In this document: positions 1-12,679 of the stretch, piece by piece | Position numbering within the stretch: position 1 is the first letter of the stretch | Layout: each line of letters starts with the position of its first letter | Assembly (NCBI GenBank): GCA_949987565.1 | Contig: OX465116.1 | Location: 1,341,001-1,405,000, forward strand | Direction of reading: 5' to 3' | Length of the DNA stretch: 64,000 bases | Origin: Luidia sarsii | Lineage: Eukaryota; Echinodermata; Asteroidea; Paxillosida; Luidiidae | Notes under the pieces: generated by a model | The model's database searches: none | What the model was told of the DNA's origin: nothing | The model's input: the letters and a program-made list of their open reading frames with translations, nothing else | Translations under genes and position numbers: made by a program

Positions 1-3000
1 ATGCCGCACTGACGGAGAAGAGGATGTTGGAGCAAGAGTTGGAGCGGCTGAAATCTGGCGACGAAGCGGCACGGGAGGACCTCACCAAATCCGTCGGAGA
101 CCTCGCAGCCGAGAGAGACTCCCTGACTTCTCAGAAGCGGGAGCAGGAAGCCCAGTTCCGGCAAGAGATCGACAACATGTCAGCCTCACTTGCCGACCTC
201 AAGGAAGACCGAGACCGGGCCGGAGAGGAGATTGATAGCTTGAGGGCGGCCCGTGCCCAAGACGACCAGGCCGTGCAGCTCTTGCAACAGGAGAAGGAGC
301 ACCTCATCTCCCAGTCACAAGCCAAGGAGACGGAGCTCCAGAACCAACTGGAGGAACTCGCAGAGCAACTGGAACGGACGGAGACGGATAGATCCAGAGT
401 CGACCAAGAACTGGAGCAACTGGCTTCAAGGCTCGCCGAGAAGGAGTCGGACTTCCAGAGCCTGAGAGAGGAGATGGGGGCTGAGCTGGAGGCCAAGGAG
501 GCAGAGTTGGAGAGAGTGAGAGGTGCTCTTGATGCAGCGCAACAAGCCAAAGAAGACTCAGCCTCGAAGACCGAGTCCGACCTTCAAGAGGCATCCCCGG
601 AAATCCCCGACGTGGAGAGCGAGAAGAAGATCGGAGATCTGGAAGCCAAGGTCAAGGCGCTGGAGGCGGACAAAGTGGCCTTCAAGGCCAACTTTGAGAA
701 GCTCAAGAAGGCCAGCCAGACCAAGGTCCAGCGCTACAAGGACCAGACGGAGGCCCTCCAAGAGGAGAAGCGCCAACTCGCGGCGAGCCTGGAAGGCAGA
801 GCCGATCGGACGCAAGACCTGGAAGCCGCCATCAACATCCTCCGCTCGGACGCTGAGAAATCACAGGCAGAAGCCGCGGACGCGAGAGAAGGCGCCCGTC
901 AGCTCCAGAGTGCCAACTCAGAGCTGGAGTCCTCCCTGGCAGACCTGAAGGAGGAGAGGGCGTCTCTCATGGAGGAGCTCCGCACGGCCGGGACCCGTCA
1001 GGAGACCCTCGGCGAGACCCTGGCAGACGCAGAGGCATCCAAGCAGAGTCTGATGGATGCTCTGCAGGAGGTGAAGGCCGAGTTGAAGGAGAAGGCTTCG
1101 ACAATCGTCCAGCTGAGAGAGGACCTGGAGGCAGCAACGGCTCGGAACAAGAAGCTGGAAGACACCATCAAGGAAGCCGAAGCCATCTCTGAAGCATCAT
1201 CGGAGACAAAGGAGGTAAAGCACTATGGGCCAGTCAGAATTGCCCTTATTTCCCAAACACTCATGTACCAACCCTCCTACTTACAACCTCATTGTAATTA
1301 AGCACAACATTGAAACTTGGCTTTCTAACCTTTGATCTCCTTGTCTGTTCCCCTTTCCTACCTGCTCAGCAATCACTTTTGATAAGCCTGCTTTTAGCCT
1401 TGTGGTTGGCAATTAAAAATAAAAAATTATCCAAATAATGACCCTCCACAAATCAGCACCTTAGCCTCAGGCCATTTTAACATCCATTTCGAAACCAACT
1501 GCATAAGAGAAAAGGATCATTGTTAAACTGTTGATATTCACGCCGTCTTCTACCTTTGAGAGAAAACTTCTCACAACATCAATCCCTCCCTCTAAACCTT
1601 TGAGACACTTTCATCGTAATGTAACAGTCGTCCCTCATGGTTTTTTTCCCACACGCTGAAACGCTTTCCTTCAGAAGACGGAGACAGAATCTCTGCAGGG
1701 GTCATCAGCGAAGGCCGATTCCCTGCAACAAGAGCTAGGTAAGGAGCAGAGTTTACCTGCTAGATTAAAAGCTTCTCTTCAAGAATGATCAAGGAAGAGA
1801 GTTAGGCCACAACTGACTGCCTTGTTTTCCCATGCAGTGCAGTTTGTGATTTAAGACTTAACAATGCCAGCTCCGCTGTCCCATAAGAGCTGCAAAAAGT
1901 GAAACTTTTTCCCTTGGTGATAAATTTCCCACAATCTTTCACGGAATAGTTTACAAACAAACAAACAAAGGAAAAAAAACTGACTTGGAACTTTTGTGAA
2001 CAATTTGAAAAAAAATTGACAAAGAAAACTTTGACTGGACCAGGACTTGAACCCGAGACCTCTGGATTAACATACCAGTGCTCTCAGTATCTGAGCAATC
2101 CAGATGGTGGCCCTCCCAATTAGTCAACTAATCTTTGCCGGGGTGGGGGCGCCAGTCGGAATAGTTTCCGACGGCACTTTGTCCAAGTTGTTCACTTGTG
2201 TGGTTCTGCTTAGACCCAAGGGACTCAGTTACAGGTATACTCCATCCGTCGTCAGAAAATTGTTTCCCAAAGGTTGATTCGATTGTTTCTATAGCTTACT
2301 CTTTGGTTTTATTTGTGTGGTTTGTTTTTTAGAGTCCAAGACCAAACAGCTGAAAGAGACGGAGGAGAAAGCCCAGAAACTGAGATCTCTTGCCATGAAG
2401 GTCAAAAAGGAATTGGAGCAGGCCAAGAAGCAGGTAGTGCACCACTCTAAGATGCTTGATAAGACTTGAAGGTTTGCATGGTGGAAACACTAAGCGGAAG
2501 GTTTGCGGTGACACCATGTAACAGTTTAGAGATAGAGTATGGCTCTGAAAAGAGCCGGTAACTCAACGTTTCGGGCAGTGTGTACTCTGCCCGTCTTCAG
2601 GAGACTGCTGGATTCCCAACTATCATCGATAAAATGAACACCGATGATAGTCGGATAGTTGGAATCCAGCAGTCTCCTGACGACGAGCAGAATACACACT
2701 GCCCAAAACGTTGAGTTACCGGCTCTTTTCAGAGCCACACTCCTTCTTGAAAGAGAAGTGCTACATGGTGTCACCGCAAACCTTGAGCTTAGTATTTCCA
2801 CCATGCAAACCTTCAAGTCTTGTCCGGAAACTTCTCTCACAATCGTTACTGAGTACATGTATGGTTTGTTGAGGTACATCTGTGCATGTCTTCAGATTGC
2901 CGTATGGAAGAAGCATTTAATTTGGTTTGCTTGGTTTTGCCGCAAATGCTGAACCTTCAACCTCAATCTCCTCTCTCTCATCCTCCCCTCCTCCTTCCTC

Positions 3001-6000
3001 TGAACTCCAGATGAGCGCACAGACGGAGGAGCTCTCCCACGTCTCCTCCGAGAAGGAGCAGCTCTCCAAGAGGGTGGACGCTCTGACGCAACAGCTGAGC
3101 GGGAATCGGCAGCACATCGAGAACTTCCAGGTAGTGATGAGTCGTGGCCGTGCCGTTGGAGACAACTAGGGCCTATTGCTTAAAGTTGCTTAAAGGCCCC
3201 ATACAACACTGGTAAAAGTCAAAAGATTGCCACAGCTTGTGTGTTAAACCAGTAAACATTCCAAAAAAGGATCAGGATTTGTTTCAGCCTCTGTCCAATT
3301 TGACTGCATTTTCTTCTCTATTTACAGAGTCTTCAGGTTGAGTATGAGAAACTACAAGACTCTTTGGATGCGGAGAAGGAATTGTAAGTCCTTGTATTTC
3401 GTTTGTCCCTTTTAAACACCTGAAGATTCTTTAAATTTAGTGGGCCTGACATTTCGATCCTAGCAGGATCCTTGCATTTTGGTAATTTTAGTCAGTAAGC
3501 AGTTTGCAACATTTTTGTATATCGCCTGAAGATTCTGAAAGTAAAATGACCACTGCTCTGCAAACTTTTTCAAGCCTCTGTCTTTCCCTTTCTGCTGCAA
3601 AGGTCCGTGGCACTGCAGAAGAAACTGAATGAGACCTCAGAGGATCTGAAGGTAAGTTAGAACAGGTTTTTTTTTTGTCAGCGTTTTGCTGAACGAGTGT
3701 CAGTGTAGATAAGACTTGAAGGTTTGCACGGTGGAAATACTAAGTGGAAGGTTTGCGGTGAAACAATGTAGCACTTCTCTTTCAAGGAGGAGTGTGGCTT
3801 TGAAAAGAGCCGGTAACTCAACATTTCAGGTACTCTGCCTATCGTCAGGAGACTGCTGGATTCTAACTATCATCGGTGTTTATATGTGCCTGATGAAAGC
3901 GCTGGGGCGTAGAGAATCTTTCACTAAAGTATCAGTGTCCTGAGGTTTGAGGTGTTAGTCAGGTTTTGCGCTCTCTCGTCGCTCTTGTTCGCAGAACCTC
4001 TCCGCGGAATGCACCCAGACCAAGATGGCCAAGGAGGAGCTCGCCCGGTCATGTGACCGGGCCGCGCGGGAGATTCAGTCGCTGGAGCGGACGGCCGGCG
4101 AGCTTAGAGTCCGGGCAACAGCCCTCGGAGAAGAGAAGGAGGCGGAGAGAGCGGAGAAGGAGTCCAAGACGGAGGAGCTTGCCCAGGTAATTTGGGAACA
4201 AACTCAGAGGAATCGGAAAAGCTTTCATCCTAGGTCATACAGAAATCAGACAGATTTTTTGCCAGGGATGAGCAATCAAAGGAAAGAAAACAAATTTTAT
4301 ATCTTTTTTTTAAATTAAAATTAAAAATAGCAAGACCAAGGGTCGGTCCTAGAACTGTGGTTCAGCGTACCAGTGGAAACTGACAAGAACATTGAAAAAG
4401 CAAAAATACATAAGCAGCAACAATTGTTTTTTACTGGATTGAAGACTTCCAACCAGACCTTTTATTTTGTTGTACCTTGCTTTACCCACCTGGGCCCAAT
4501 TTCAGAGAGCCACTTAAAAACTCTTTCCCTAAGACAAGCCGTTGAATCTCGCAATTGAATCATCTCCCGGTCGCGTAAGCGCTCACTCGCAGTCGCACAA
4601 TTGATTGGCCTTCGGTAATCTTCAGGAAATGCCATCGGTCGGTCACTTACATCCCTGAATCCCTCTGCTTGGACAGGCCCTTGGCAAGATCAGAGACTAC
4701 GAGCTGAAGGTGGAGAAACAGAAGGACAGTTTTGACACGACCACACGACAACTGGAGGCTGCCCTCAAGGTAAACGTCACAGCCCGGTGAAAGGTTCTAA
4801 ATAATACTGGTTATTGATATTTCCTCTGCAAGTTATGCCTTATTTGGGATCTTAAATTTTAGCGGGCCTGACGTTTCGATCCTAGCAGGACCTTTCTCAA
4901 AGGCAGAGAGAGAAAGGTCCTGCTAGGATCGAAACATCAGGCCCACTAAATTTTAAGGTTTGCATTTTGGTAATTTTAGTCAGTAAGCAGTTTGCAACAT
5001 TTTTGTTTATCACCTTATTTGGGATATTAAAGAAATATAAAAATGTCACATTCAAAGATGCTACTTTCGAACTTCAAAACTTTCAGTACCCATGACCACC
5101 CCTCTTTTTTTAAATAATTTTTTTAATGAATATATTTTTATTGATGCACTATTTTCTATTAAACTCACTGAACTAAAATTTGAGAACGATAAATACCTGT
5201 GAAATAAATCATTAAGAATACACTCTGTGTACAATTTAGTCTTGATTTTGTTATTAAAAGCTACATTTTAGGGGGTTTTCCCCCCCCCCCCCCAAAAAAA
5301 AATGGCTGAAAAAGGGCACTCTGAATACAGAGGCTGTGATTTCTCAAAAATTCTCAGTAAAACATAACAAACACCCTAGAATTTGGTTTTGGGTTTTGTT
5401 TTGGGGGTTTTTTTGACTGAATTTTGGGCGGCTTTAGTACCATTACATTTGAGGTTGAGGTCGAGCTCAAATTGGAGCGAACAGACAATCTTCATGGTTT
5501 CTTTCTCGGGACTGTCTTAGGAGGCGAGTCAGAGCAACCTGATGGATCTCGAGATTGCCGACTACGAGAAGACCGTCTCCAATCTGACGGGAACGATCGA
5601 CGACAAAGACAGACAGATTGCCGAGCTCAAGGCGGAGATTGAGAGACAGCAGAAGCACATTGAGGCCATGCAGAAGGAGACAGGTCAGGCACACAGCGGC
5701 TGAGGCTGCAGAGAGCACACAAGCCTATGGGATGTGACTGCAGCCACTAGCAGCGGGCTTCCATAGACTCCTTTGTAATTCCAAGCCATAGCCATTCAAT
5801 TTGGACTGTGGCTCAAAGAAGTACACGAGTCTATGGGATGTGACCGCAGCCACTAGCAGCGGGCTCCCATAGACTCCTGTGTATTCCAAGCCATAGCCAG
5901 TAAATTTGGACTGTGGCTCAAAGAATCACACAAGTCTATGGGAAGTGGCTGTTGTGGCTATAGCTAGAAGCTTCCATAGACTTGTGTGTAATTCCAAGCC

Positions 6001-9000
6001 ATGGTTAATGAATTGGGACTGTCTGAAAATAGCACACACGTCTATGGGAAGCGCTTGCTGAGGCTATATGTAGCTAGCAGCTTCCATAGACTTCTGTGTA
6101 ATTCCAAGCAATAGCCAATTGAAAGAAGTACACAAGCCTATGGGAAGTGGCGGTTGTGGCTATATAGCTAGAAGCCTCCATAGACTTATGTGTAAATCCA
6201 AGCTGTACTCAATCAATTTAGACAATGGCTGAAAATAGCACACTAGTGCATTGGAAGTGGCTACTGGGGCTATAGCTAGCAGCTCCCATAGACTCGTGTG
6301 TAACACTGATCCATAGCCGATAAACTCTAGCCGATGACTGCTGTTACTGCATAACACCCTGCATCGATCCCTTGGTTTATAAAGACGTCTAATGACCAGA
6401 GTCCTTCATGCCAACAGATGCCTCTGATTATCAGCGCGGCCAGGCGGACGAGAGAGCCAACAAGATGAAAGCAATGCTGATGAAGACAAAGAAGGACTTG
6501 GCTGACGCCAAGAAGGCCGTAAGTCACCTTAAAGATGCACCTCTGAGATCCTCAAAGAGGCACCACTTGATATCCAAGTCACTTGACCGCAACCCTAGCC
6601 CCTTTATAAGGGGGAAAAAAACCCTCACAAATTTTAGAGGACTTGAGGTTTCAATCCCCGAAGGACCTGTGAAAGGTTCTGCCTTTTGAGAAATGTGGTA
6701 CAGTGGAACTTCGCTTTAACAAGCATCCAGGGATGCATGAAAAGTGTTCGGTAAAGCGGATTTGCACACCTTCCGGACATTTTGAGGTTCTTATAAGCTG
6801 CTCTTTGAAATTGACATCTAGTAGGCGTGAAACAGTAAGACCGCCTTTAATTTTGAGACGAAGGAACCAAAGAAAGGACTTTAAATGTTTGGACTGTTTT
6901 TTGTTTAGTTTAGCTTTTTTTTTTGTCGTCGTCTTGACTTCTTCTGTTTTTCGGGATGCTCTTGCAGGAGACAGACCAGCGGTCCACGGAGGCCGCCCTC
7001 AGGGGTCAGTTGGAGCATCTGACCCAGCAAGCGGAGTGCCTGAAAGTGGATCTGTCAGGCCTGACCGCCGAGAACCAGAAGCTCCAGGACCAGGTTAGAG
7101 GTCGTCCCGGGTGTGAATCCCTCCTGATCCCCGTCTGCTTGCGGAGGCGGGCTATGGCCCACAACCACACTGCTCAGGGAATCACTCAAAATGGATGCAG
7201 TTTTTTTTTTGGCCAATTGAAGTTGCACAGTTTTCCTTGACCTTTTGCTCTTTGAAACCCCTCCCCCCTAAAAAAAAATCACCGTTGCCTTTGTCTTTGT
7301 AGCTGAGAGCTTCGGCAGACGCCAATTTGCGGACGGTGCGGAGCCTTGAGCAGAGGAACAGGACTCTGCTGGAGGACCTGGAGATACTGCAAGGGGAGCT
7401 GACCCACACCCAGCAAGAGTTTGACAGCTACAAGGTAAGCCACGTCTCACCATCTAAATAGTGCCTGCATTGTGGTGTCTAGTCCACCCAGTTGACCCCC
7501 TTCTGATGATCGACTCGACCTTTGACCTACCCAGGTCAGAGTTCACAGTGTGCTGAAGCAGCAGAAGACCCGGGACAGCGGCCATGTCGCCATGGAAATG
7601 GAGATGCAGGAGAAGGATCAGCTGGAGAAGATGAACAAGCAGCTCAAGGCCAGGATTCAGGAGGGCAGGTCAGTGGGTCAAAGGTCAGAGGTTGGCCGGC
7701 TTGTTTTAGCTGAAACACCTGTCAGTTGAGATGTCAGAGAGTGTTGGGAGTCTGACAGTCAATCAGTCAATCAGTCAGTCAATCAATGAATCAGTCAGTC
7801 AGTCAATCAACCAACCAGTCAAACAGTCAATCATTAAACCAGTCAGTTAGACCGTTAAATTTTTCAATCATTAATTCAGTCAGTAAGTCATCGATCAGCC
7901 AGTCAATAAAAAAAATCAGTCTGACTGTTAATAAGTCGATCTATGAAACATTCAGCCAGTCAATTAATCAATTGATCCATCGGTTTTCATGGGTCGTTTC
8001 AGGGACGAGTTGCGTGCCGTGGCTACTGAGCTGGAACTGCTGCAGGATGAGCATGACCGCCTGCTGCAGCGACACAGCGACATGGTGCTGGATGGCCAGA
8101 GCAAGGAGGCTGTGTGGAGGGAAAGGTACGTGCCAAGGCGTTGGGCCACAGACGATAACTGGCTGGTTGCCTTTCTGCCTTACGAGGTCGTTCCATATGA
8201 ACTCAACCAAAATCTGGCAAACTTCCATCGTGACTAACTCGGATTTGGCTTACAATTTTACATTTGTTCCTTTTCAGTGTAGATGTTCTCCAAAAAATAA
8301 TTGTGAGGCAAATTTGAGTTGGTCACCATGGGAACTCTGGTTGAGATCATATGACCCTACAGACGTCCTCCCATTCCACAGTGGATAAGAACGTCTTGGT
8401 TGATGGGTTTTTTCCAAAGAAGGTTTGCCCTTTCCCAACTTGTGGTCGGCACTAAATGATCAGTGCTTTGCCCGATTACCTGGTCCAATAGAGGTGCTTT
8501 AGCACGAAAAAAACTGTTAAGCATGTAAATCCTTTGAACACACAAGTCCCGATTAGATTTGAAGGTTTGCATGGTATACATCATCTCTTAAGAGGAGGAG
8601 TATGGCTCTGAAAAGAGCCGGTAACTCAACATTTTGGGTTGTGGGTCGTCAGGAGACTCCTGTGCCAATGTCTTAACCACTCAACCGCCAAGTTCTTTTG
8701 GACTAGGTTCAGGGGTAATGGTTCAAAAGCTGCGGGCTTTTGGGGAATCAATACGAGGATGCTTTCACTGTTGAATGTTGAAATGAAACCTTGGTGATGA
8801 AAAGGGATCTGTCTGTTCTAGGTTGGAGAAGCTTCACATTGATCGGCAGTCCAGCAACATTGAGCACAGCGAAAGCATCAGGGAACTGACCACACAGAAT
8901 GAGTCCCTCACGAACACGTTCAAGGTAAGAGAGCACGGGATATCAGTTCATCAGTTGATCTATCAATTAGTGAGTCAATCTGTCAGACGGTCAGTCAATC

Positions 9001-12000
9001 AGTTGGTTTGTCGATCAATTCTTCAGTCGCTTGATTGATTAGTAAGATCGTTGGTTGATTGATTGAACGGTTGAACATGCAGTCTGTCAGTCACTCAAAT
9101 GGTTTGTCAGCAAGATGGTTTGTCAGTCATTTGGACGGTCGGTCGATTGGTCAAGCGGTTGGTTGGTCAGTAAGATGGTTAAGCGATCGATTAAGCGCTT
9201 GATCATGCAGTCTGTCAGTCACTCAAATGGTCTACCGATCAGATGTTAGGTTGTTCAGTCGGTCAATCAGTCGATCTTGTCGATTGGAGGAATCATTCCT
9301 CTTTTTTGGTAAAAAATTAATCACTTTTTACAAGCTTTTTACAAACAGATTCAGATTTTTGGGTCAGTAGTGATTCCTCTGTGATTCCTTGTGTTCCTTT
9401 AAGATAGGTTGGCAGCTATGATGCTTTTTCTTATGACATACTTTTCAAACCTCCCCGCCTACCACTGCCAAATCAATTGCCGCCGTTAGGTTCAGATGCG
9501 GCAGCTGCAGGACGACCACCGCCGGGCTCTGGACTCGCTGCAGCACCAGCTGGAGATGACGGAGAACCAGCTGTACCGACTGCAGCAGGAGCAGCAGCAG
9601 CAGCTGCAGGCGCTGTCCCGTGGACAGGGGGCAGCGGCGAGGAACGGCGACGCCAAGGACGGCCCGTCAGAGGCCTCACGACTCACCTTAGAGGAGAGGG
9701 AGCAAGGGGAGGTAAGGAACCACTCCATCTCTCACTCCATTCTGACCCCCCCCCAAAAAAAAAACCCCAGAAAGTATAGTATGACTCAATGAAGGTTTGC
9801 CTTGATATCAGATATCTAGAAAGCACTTCCTGCCTAATGCTTGTGAGCAATCGTCGGTGTTTACTTATCGTCCTCAAAAGAATTGGGTTGACAGCCAAAG
9901 GTCCACTTGTATTTCATGCGAAGCAACGGATATTGGAATCCAAGTCAAGTGCAAGAAGCATCAAGTGAAATAGGCTTGGCAATCTCGTTCTAAACATTGA
10001 AGAAATGCCTTTCTTAGCAAATGTTCACGCTTAAGCAGCTCAAATTTTAGTGGGCCTGACGTTTCGATCCTAGCAGGACCTTTCTCAAAGGCAGAGTGAC
10101 GAGGATAACACAGATACATGTACAGGAAGGAGGGGGGAAGGGCATCTTAATGAAATTAAGCCCCGAAGGATGATTTGTACAGCAAAAGAATTGTCTGTAG
10201 GGTTACTGCAAACTGACTCACTGCCTCCACCACTAGTTGCCGGAAACCTGATCAGATTTTTGTTTGGGGCGTTTGACGCTGGCTCGGCAGGGCATGGAGA
10301 ACACGGAGACAGAGGCCAGTGGGACGGGCAAGCCACGGCTGTCCTCGACGGCCAGTGGCACGGGCGTGGTGCCCCTGGCCCAGTTGCTGAGCGAGTCGCC
10401 GTCGGCGATAGCGGAGGCCCCGCCCAGCGTGGCCAGCCTGCTGGGCTCCACGGCCGAGGAGGAGCACCTACGACTGGAGCTGGCCGCGGCACGCAAGAAA
10501 CTGGACCACTCCAACGAGGTAAGAGATGGGACTCAGCTGTGAGCACTAGTGTCTGGGAGGTAGCCTGAACCTCTGCTCCAACCACTTCTGTCTCTCTCTT
10601 TGTCTCCCTCTGTCTCTATGTCTCTCTCTGTCTCCCCCTGTCTCTCTCTGTCTCCCTCTGTCTCTCTGTGTCTCCCTGTCTCTCTCTGTCTCCCTCTGTC
10701 TCTCTGTGTCTCCCTGTCTCTCTCTGCCTCTCTCTGCCTCTCTCTGCCTCTCTCTGTCTCCCCTGTCTATCTCTGCCTCTCTGTCTCTTTCTGCCTCTCT
10801 CTGTCTCTCTCTGTCTCTCTCTGCCTCTCTCTGTCTCTCTCTGCCTCTCTCTGTCTCTCTCTGCCTCTCTCTGTCTCCCTCTGTCTCCCCCTGTCTCCCC
10901 CTGCCTCTTTCTGCCTCTCTCTGGCTCTCTCTGTCTCCCCCTGTGTCTCTCTATCTCCCTCTATCTCCCTCTATCTCCCCCTGTCTCTCTCTCTCTATCT
11001 CCCTCTATCTCCCTCTGTCTCTCTCTGTCTCTGTTTCTCTTTGTTTGTCTCTCTCTGTCTCTCTGTCTCCCTCTCTCTCTGCTGCTCTGTCTTTCTCTGT
11101 CTCTCTCAATCTCTCTGTTTCTCTCTCTCTCTGTCTCCCTCTGTCTCTCTTTCTCCCTCTCTCTCTGCTGCTCTGTCTCTCTCTGTTTCTCTCTGTCTCC
11201 CTCTCTCTCTGTCTGTCTCTCTCTGTCTCCCTCCATCTCTCTCTGTCACTCTCTTATAATCAGGAACAATAAATACCTGTGAAATAAATCAGCAAAAGTA
11301 CATTATGAGTACAAGTGTGTCAAACGTGGCACAATCAGATGTCTGTGTGGCTTTTTGTCACGCTACAAATTGCTTTGTGGTAGGATGGAAAGAGTCTTGC
11401 TTGAAAACTTGGACAATAGTGGTTCCCGGATACGGACGGCCCATCATTTGATGAGGCCGAGGTCGAGCTCAACTTGGAGTGAAGAGACAGTCTATGGCTG
11501 CCTGATGGGATGGCCATTCTTTTGTTTTGGGTTTGCTTCAGATCATGAGTGACAACGAAGCGACCATCATGCGTCTGACGGAGCAGGCCAAGGTCCTGAA
11601 GGAGGAGATTCGGCGGCTGGAACGAAACCAGCAGCGTGAGGGCGCTATATCCAATATGGAATACCTGAAGAATGTCGTCTTGAAGGTAGGAGGGCTATAA
11701 CCAGTGTGAATGTGAAGAGCGCCCTCTATGGTCCTCATTTCTCTCTCTCTTCTTTTCTCTCTTTCTCTCTTTCCCTCTCTTTCTCTTTCGCTGTCCAAGT
11801 CAGCTCACCTCTCACGTTTAAAAAAAAACACCATTGATACAAATAATGTGTTTTGTAATGAAGTTTTCTTTGTGCATTACTTAACTTACTTCAACAAGTT
11901 TATGAAAAATACTTAATTAAGTAAGCTTAACTTTCGTCTCTTAGTGGGTTTGTCATCCATGGAACATTAAGCAACCACGTGCGTGATATATGATGCTTTG

Positions 12001-12676
12001 AAGTTACCCATGTCATATGATCATTCATTAACAAAAGTGAATGTTCTCCTCTCAGTTCCTAGTTCCAGCGCAGCCCGGTGAGAGGCAGCATCTGGTCCCT
12101 GTCCTGACTACCATGTTGAAACTCAGCGACAAGGAACGCCAAGATATTCTGGACACGATGGAGGGTTAGTCTGAACAATGCCTGACTCCTGACTCTTCTC
12201 CTCTCCTCTCCTTTCCTCTTCCTCTTCCTCCTCTCCTCTCTTCCTCCTCCTCTACCCCCCTCCTCATCTCCTCATCTCCTTCTCGCCCTCCCCCTCTTCC
12301 TCCTCTCCTCCATTCCTCTTCCTTCATTCTAAGCATTTATAAAAAGTTTAATTCCACCACAGTTCTGGTTTAAGGTCAAGTTTCATAATAATGATAAAAG
12401 TATTTGTTATTTCTAATCAGCTGTTATTGTTCTTATAATATTATTATTATAATATTCTTCCACATTCCTGAAAGAGCCTAAAGAAAGGTCCTGCTAGGAT
12501 TGAAACGACATGTCCTCGGTTATTTCAGACAGGGTACGGTATAATTTTATTAGTTGGTTAATTATTTAATTCCTTTTTTATCTCCCCACTCTAAAGGTGA
12601 AGAAAGTGTGGCATCTGGAAATGAGTCCAATAAGTGGGGCAGCTACTTACATCGCTGGTCTGGAGGCATAGTGTGA
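1..12676 (+). CDS. GCC2: GRIP and coiled-coil domain protein 2-like golgin (3' part, 20 exons)
   Basis: A trans-Golgi tethering protein. In the GCC2/GCC185 family the long coiled coil captures endosome-derived vesicles and the C-terminal GRIP domain binds Arl1/Rab GTPases. Exons read: <1-1214, 1675-1738, 2333-2433, 3011-3130, 3328-3383, 3603-3651, 3995-4186, 4677-4769, 5521-5683, 6418-6518, 6968-7093, 7303-7434, 7535-7668, 8003-8125, 8822-8924, 9496-9711, 10291-10518, 11542-11685, 12056-12164, 12597-12676. All junction phases agree and give 1181 residues. The first exon is open to the window edge, so the N-terminus and promoter lie outside. The protein is Glu/Lys/Leu/Gln-rich heptad coiled coil. 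GCC2-like blocks include KAQKLRSLAMKVKKELEQ (exon 3), KMKAMLMKTKKDLADAKKA (exon 10), VRVHSVLKQQK (exon 13) and IRRLERNQQREG (exon 18). GCC2 identity is confident; it is the recognisable golgin order, not just generic coiled coil. Confidence 0.9.
2460..2823. repeat. Family B fold-back element (long inverted repeat)
   Basis: Two arms of about 180 bp, roughly 2460-2635 and 2641-2823, are near-perfect reverse complements that meet at a short spacer. Each arm holds the motif AGAGCCGGTAACTCAACG next to a GGGCAG..CTGCCC hairpin and a segment reading GGTGACACCATGTA. It lies inside a GCC2 intron. Diverged single-arm copies recur at 3708, 8540, 16860, 23330, 31430, 46560 and 55860. Confidence 0.8.
3708..3905 (+). 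repeat. Family B partial copy
   Basis: Single-arm copy matching the left arm of the fold-back at 2460-2635 (GAAGGTTTGCACGGTGGAAA, then AAAAGAGCCGGTAACTCAAC and CAGGAGACTGCTGGATTC). It sits between two GCC2 exons. Confidence 0.7.
4850..5025. repeat. Family A palindromic element
   Basis: Two inverted copies of the family A motif (GTTTCGATCCTAGCAGGACC and its complement) meet at about 4907-4915. The tail TTTTGGTAATTTTAGTCAGT, then AAGCAGTTTGCAACATTTTT, is shared with copies at 26400 and 50540. Intronic in GCC2. Confidence 0.75.
5690..6330. repeat. Family C tandem hairpin units (about 105 bp, ~6 copies)
   Basis: Six diverged units spaced about 100-110 bp apart. Each has CACAAGYCTATGGGA and, about 35 bp later, its complement CTTCCATAGACTYGTGTG, so every unit can fold into a hairpin. 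Same family as 58683-59085. The array fills the GCC2 intron between exons 5521-5683 and 6418-6518. Confidence 0.75.
7755..7985 (+). repeat. Degenerate AGTCAATC repeat in a GCC2 intron
   Basis: Irregular runs of CAGT/CAAT words (AGTCAATCAGTCAGTC type) ending 18 bp before the exon at 8003. A similar degenerate array is at 8945-9280, after the next-but-one exon. Confidence 0.6.
8540..8665 (+). repeat. Family B partial copy
   Basis: Contains GAAGGTTTGCATGGT, AAAAGAGCCGGTAACTCAAC and GTCGTCAGGAGACT. Intronic in GCC2. Confidence 0.6.
8945..9280 (+). repeat. Degenerate GTCAATCAGT/GGTTGGTTG repeat
   Basis: Low-complexity intronic DNA built from TCAGT, TCAAT and GGTTG words, with an internal duplication of AGTCTGTCAGTCACTCAAAT (about 9080 and 9210). 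Confidence 0.55.
10045..10115 (+). repeat. Family A copy
   Basis: AAATTTTAGTGGGCCTGACG, GTTTCGATCCTAGCAGGACC, then TTTCTCAAAGGCAGAGTGAC. Intronic in GCC2. Confidence 0.7.
10588..11257 (+). repeat. (CTCTCTGT)n simple-repeat tract
   Basis: About 670 bp of CTCTCTGTCTC with TCCC and TGCC variants. It gives spurious Ser/Leu/Cys reading frames on + and Arg/Glu frames on -. It lies between GCC2 exons 10291-10518 and 11542-11685. Confidence 0.9.
11295..11500 (-). repeat. Family D copy (reverse)
   Basis: Reverse complement of the element at 13800-14035 (shared words TGTCTGTGTGGCTTTTTGTC, CTTGGACAATAGTGG). Ends about 40 bp before a GCC2 exon. Confidence 0.55.
11542..12676 (+). other. GCC2: GRIP domain exons of GCC2
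   Basis: The last three exons carry the GRIP domain. The first ends in MEYLKNVVLK, with the conserved Tyr of GRIP domains (known to be needed for Golgi targeting). Exon 12056-12164 reads FLVPAQPGERQHLVPVLTTM and then LKLSDKERQDI. The terminal exon encodes a WGSYLHRWSGGIV tail ending at TGA 12674-12676, close to the end of vertebrate GCC2. The domain is complete, so the protein should be Golgi-competent. Confidence 0.88.
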
Positions 12677-12679
12677 GCA

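Noticed and set aside
131..550. Ser-rich 139-codon minus-strand ORF opposite GCC2
   Set aside because: Antisense shadow of the coiled-coil exon; low-complexity complement of Glu/Gln/Leu codons.
10600..11282. Long Ser/Leu/Cys open frames (up to 219 codons) and Arg/Glu frames opposite
   Set aside because: Pure translation of the CTCTCTGT simple repeat inside a GCC2 intron. Three frames are open at once, as expected for low-complexity DNA.
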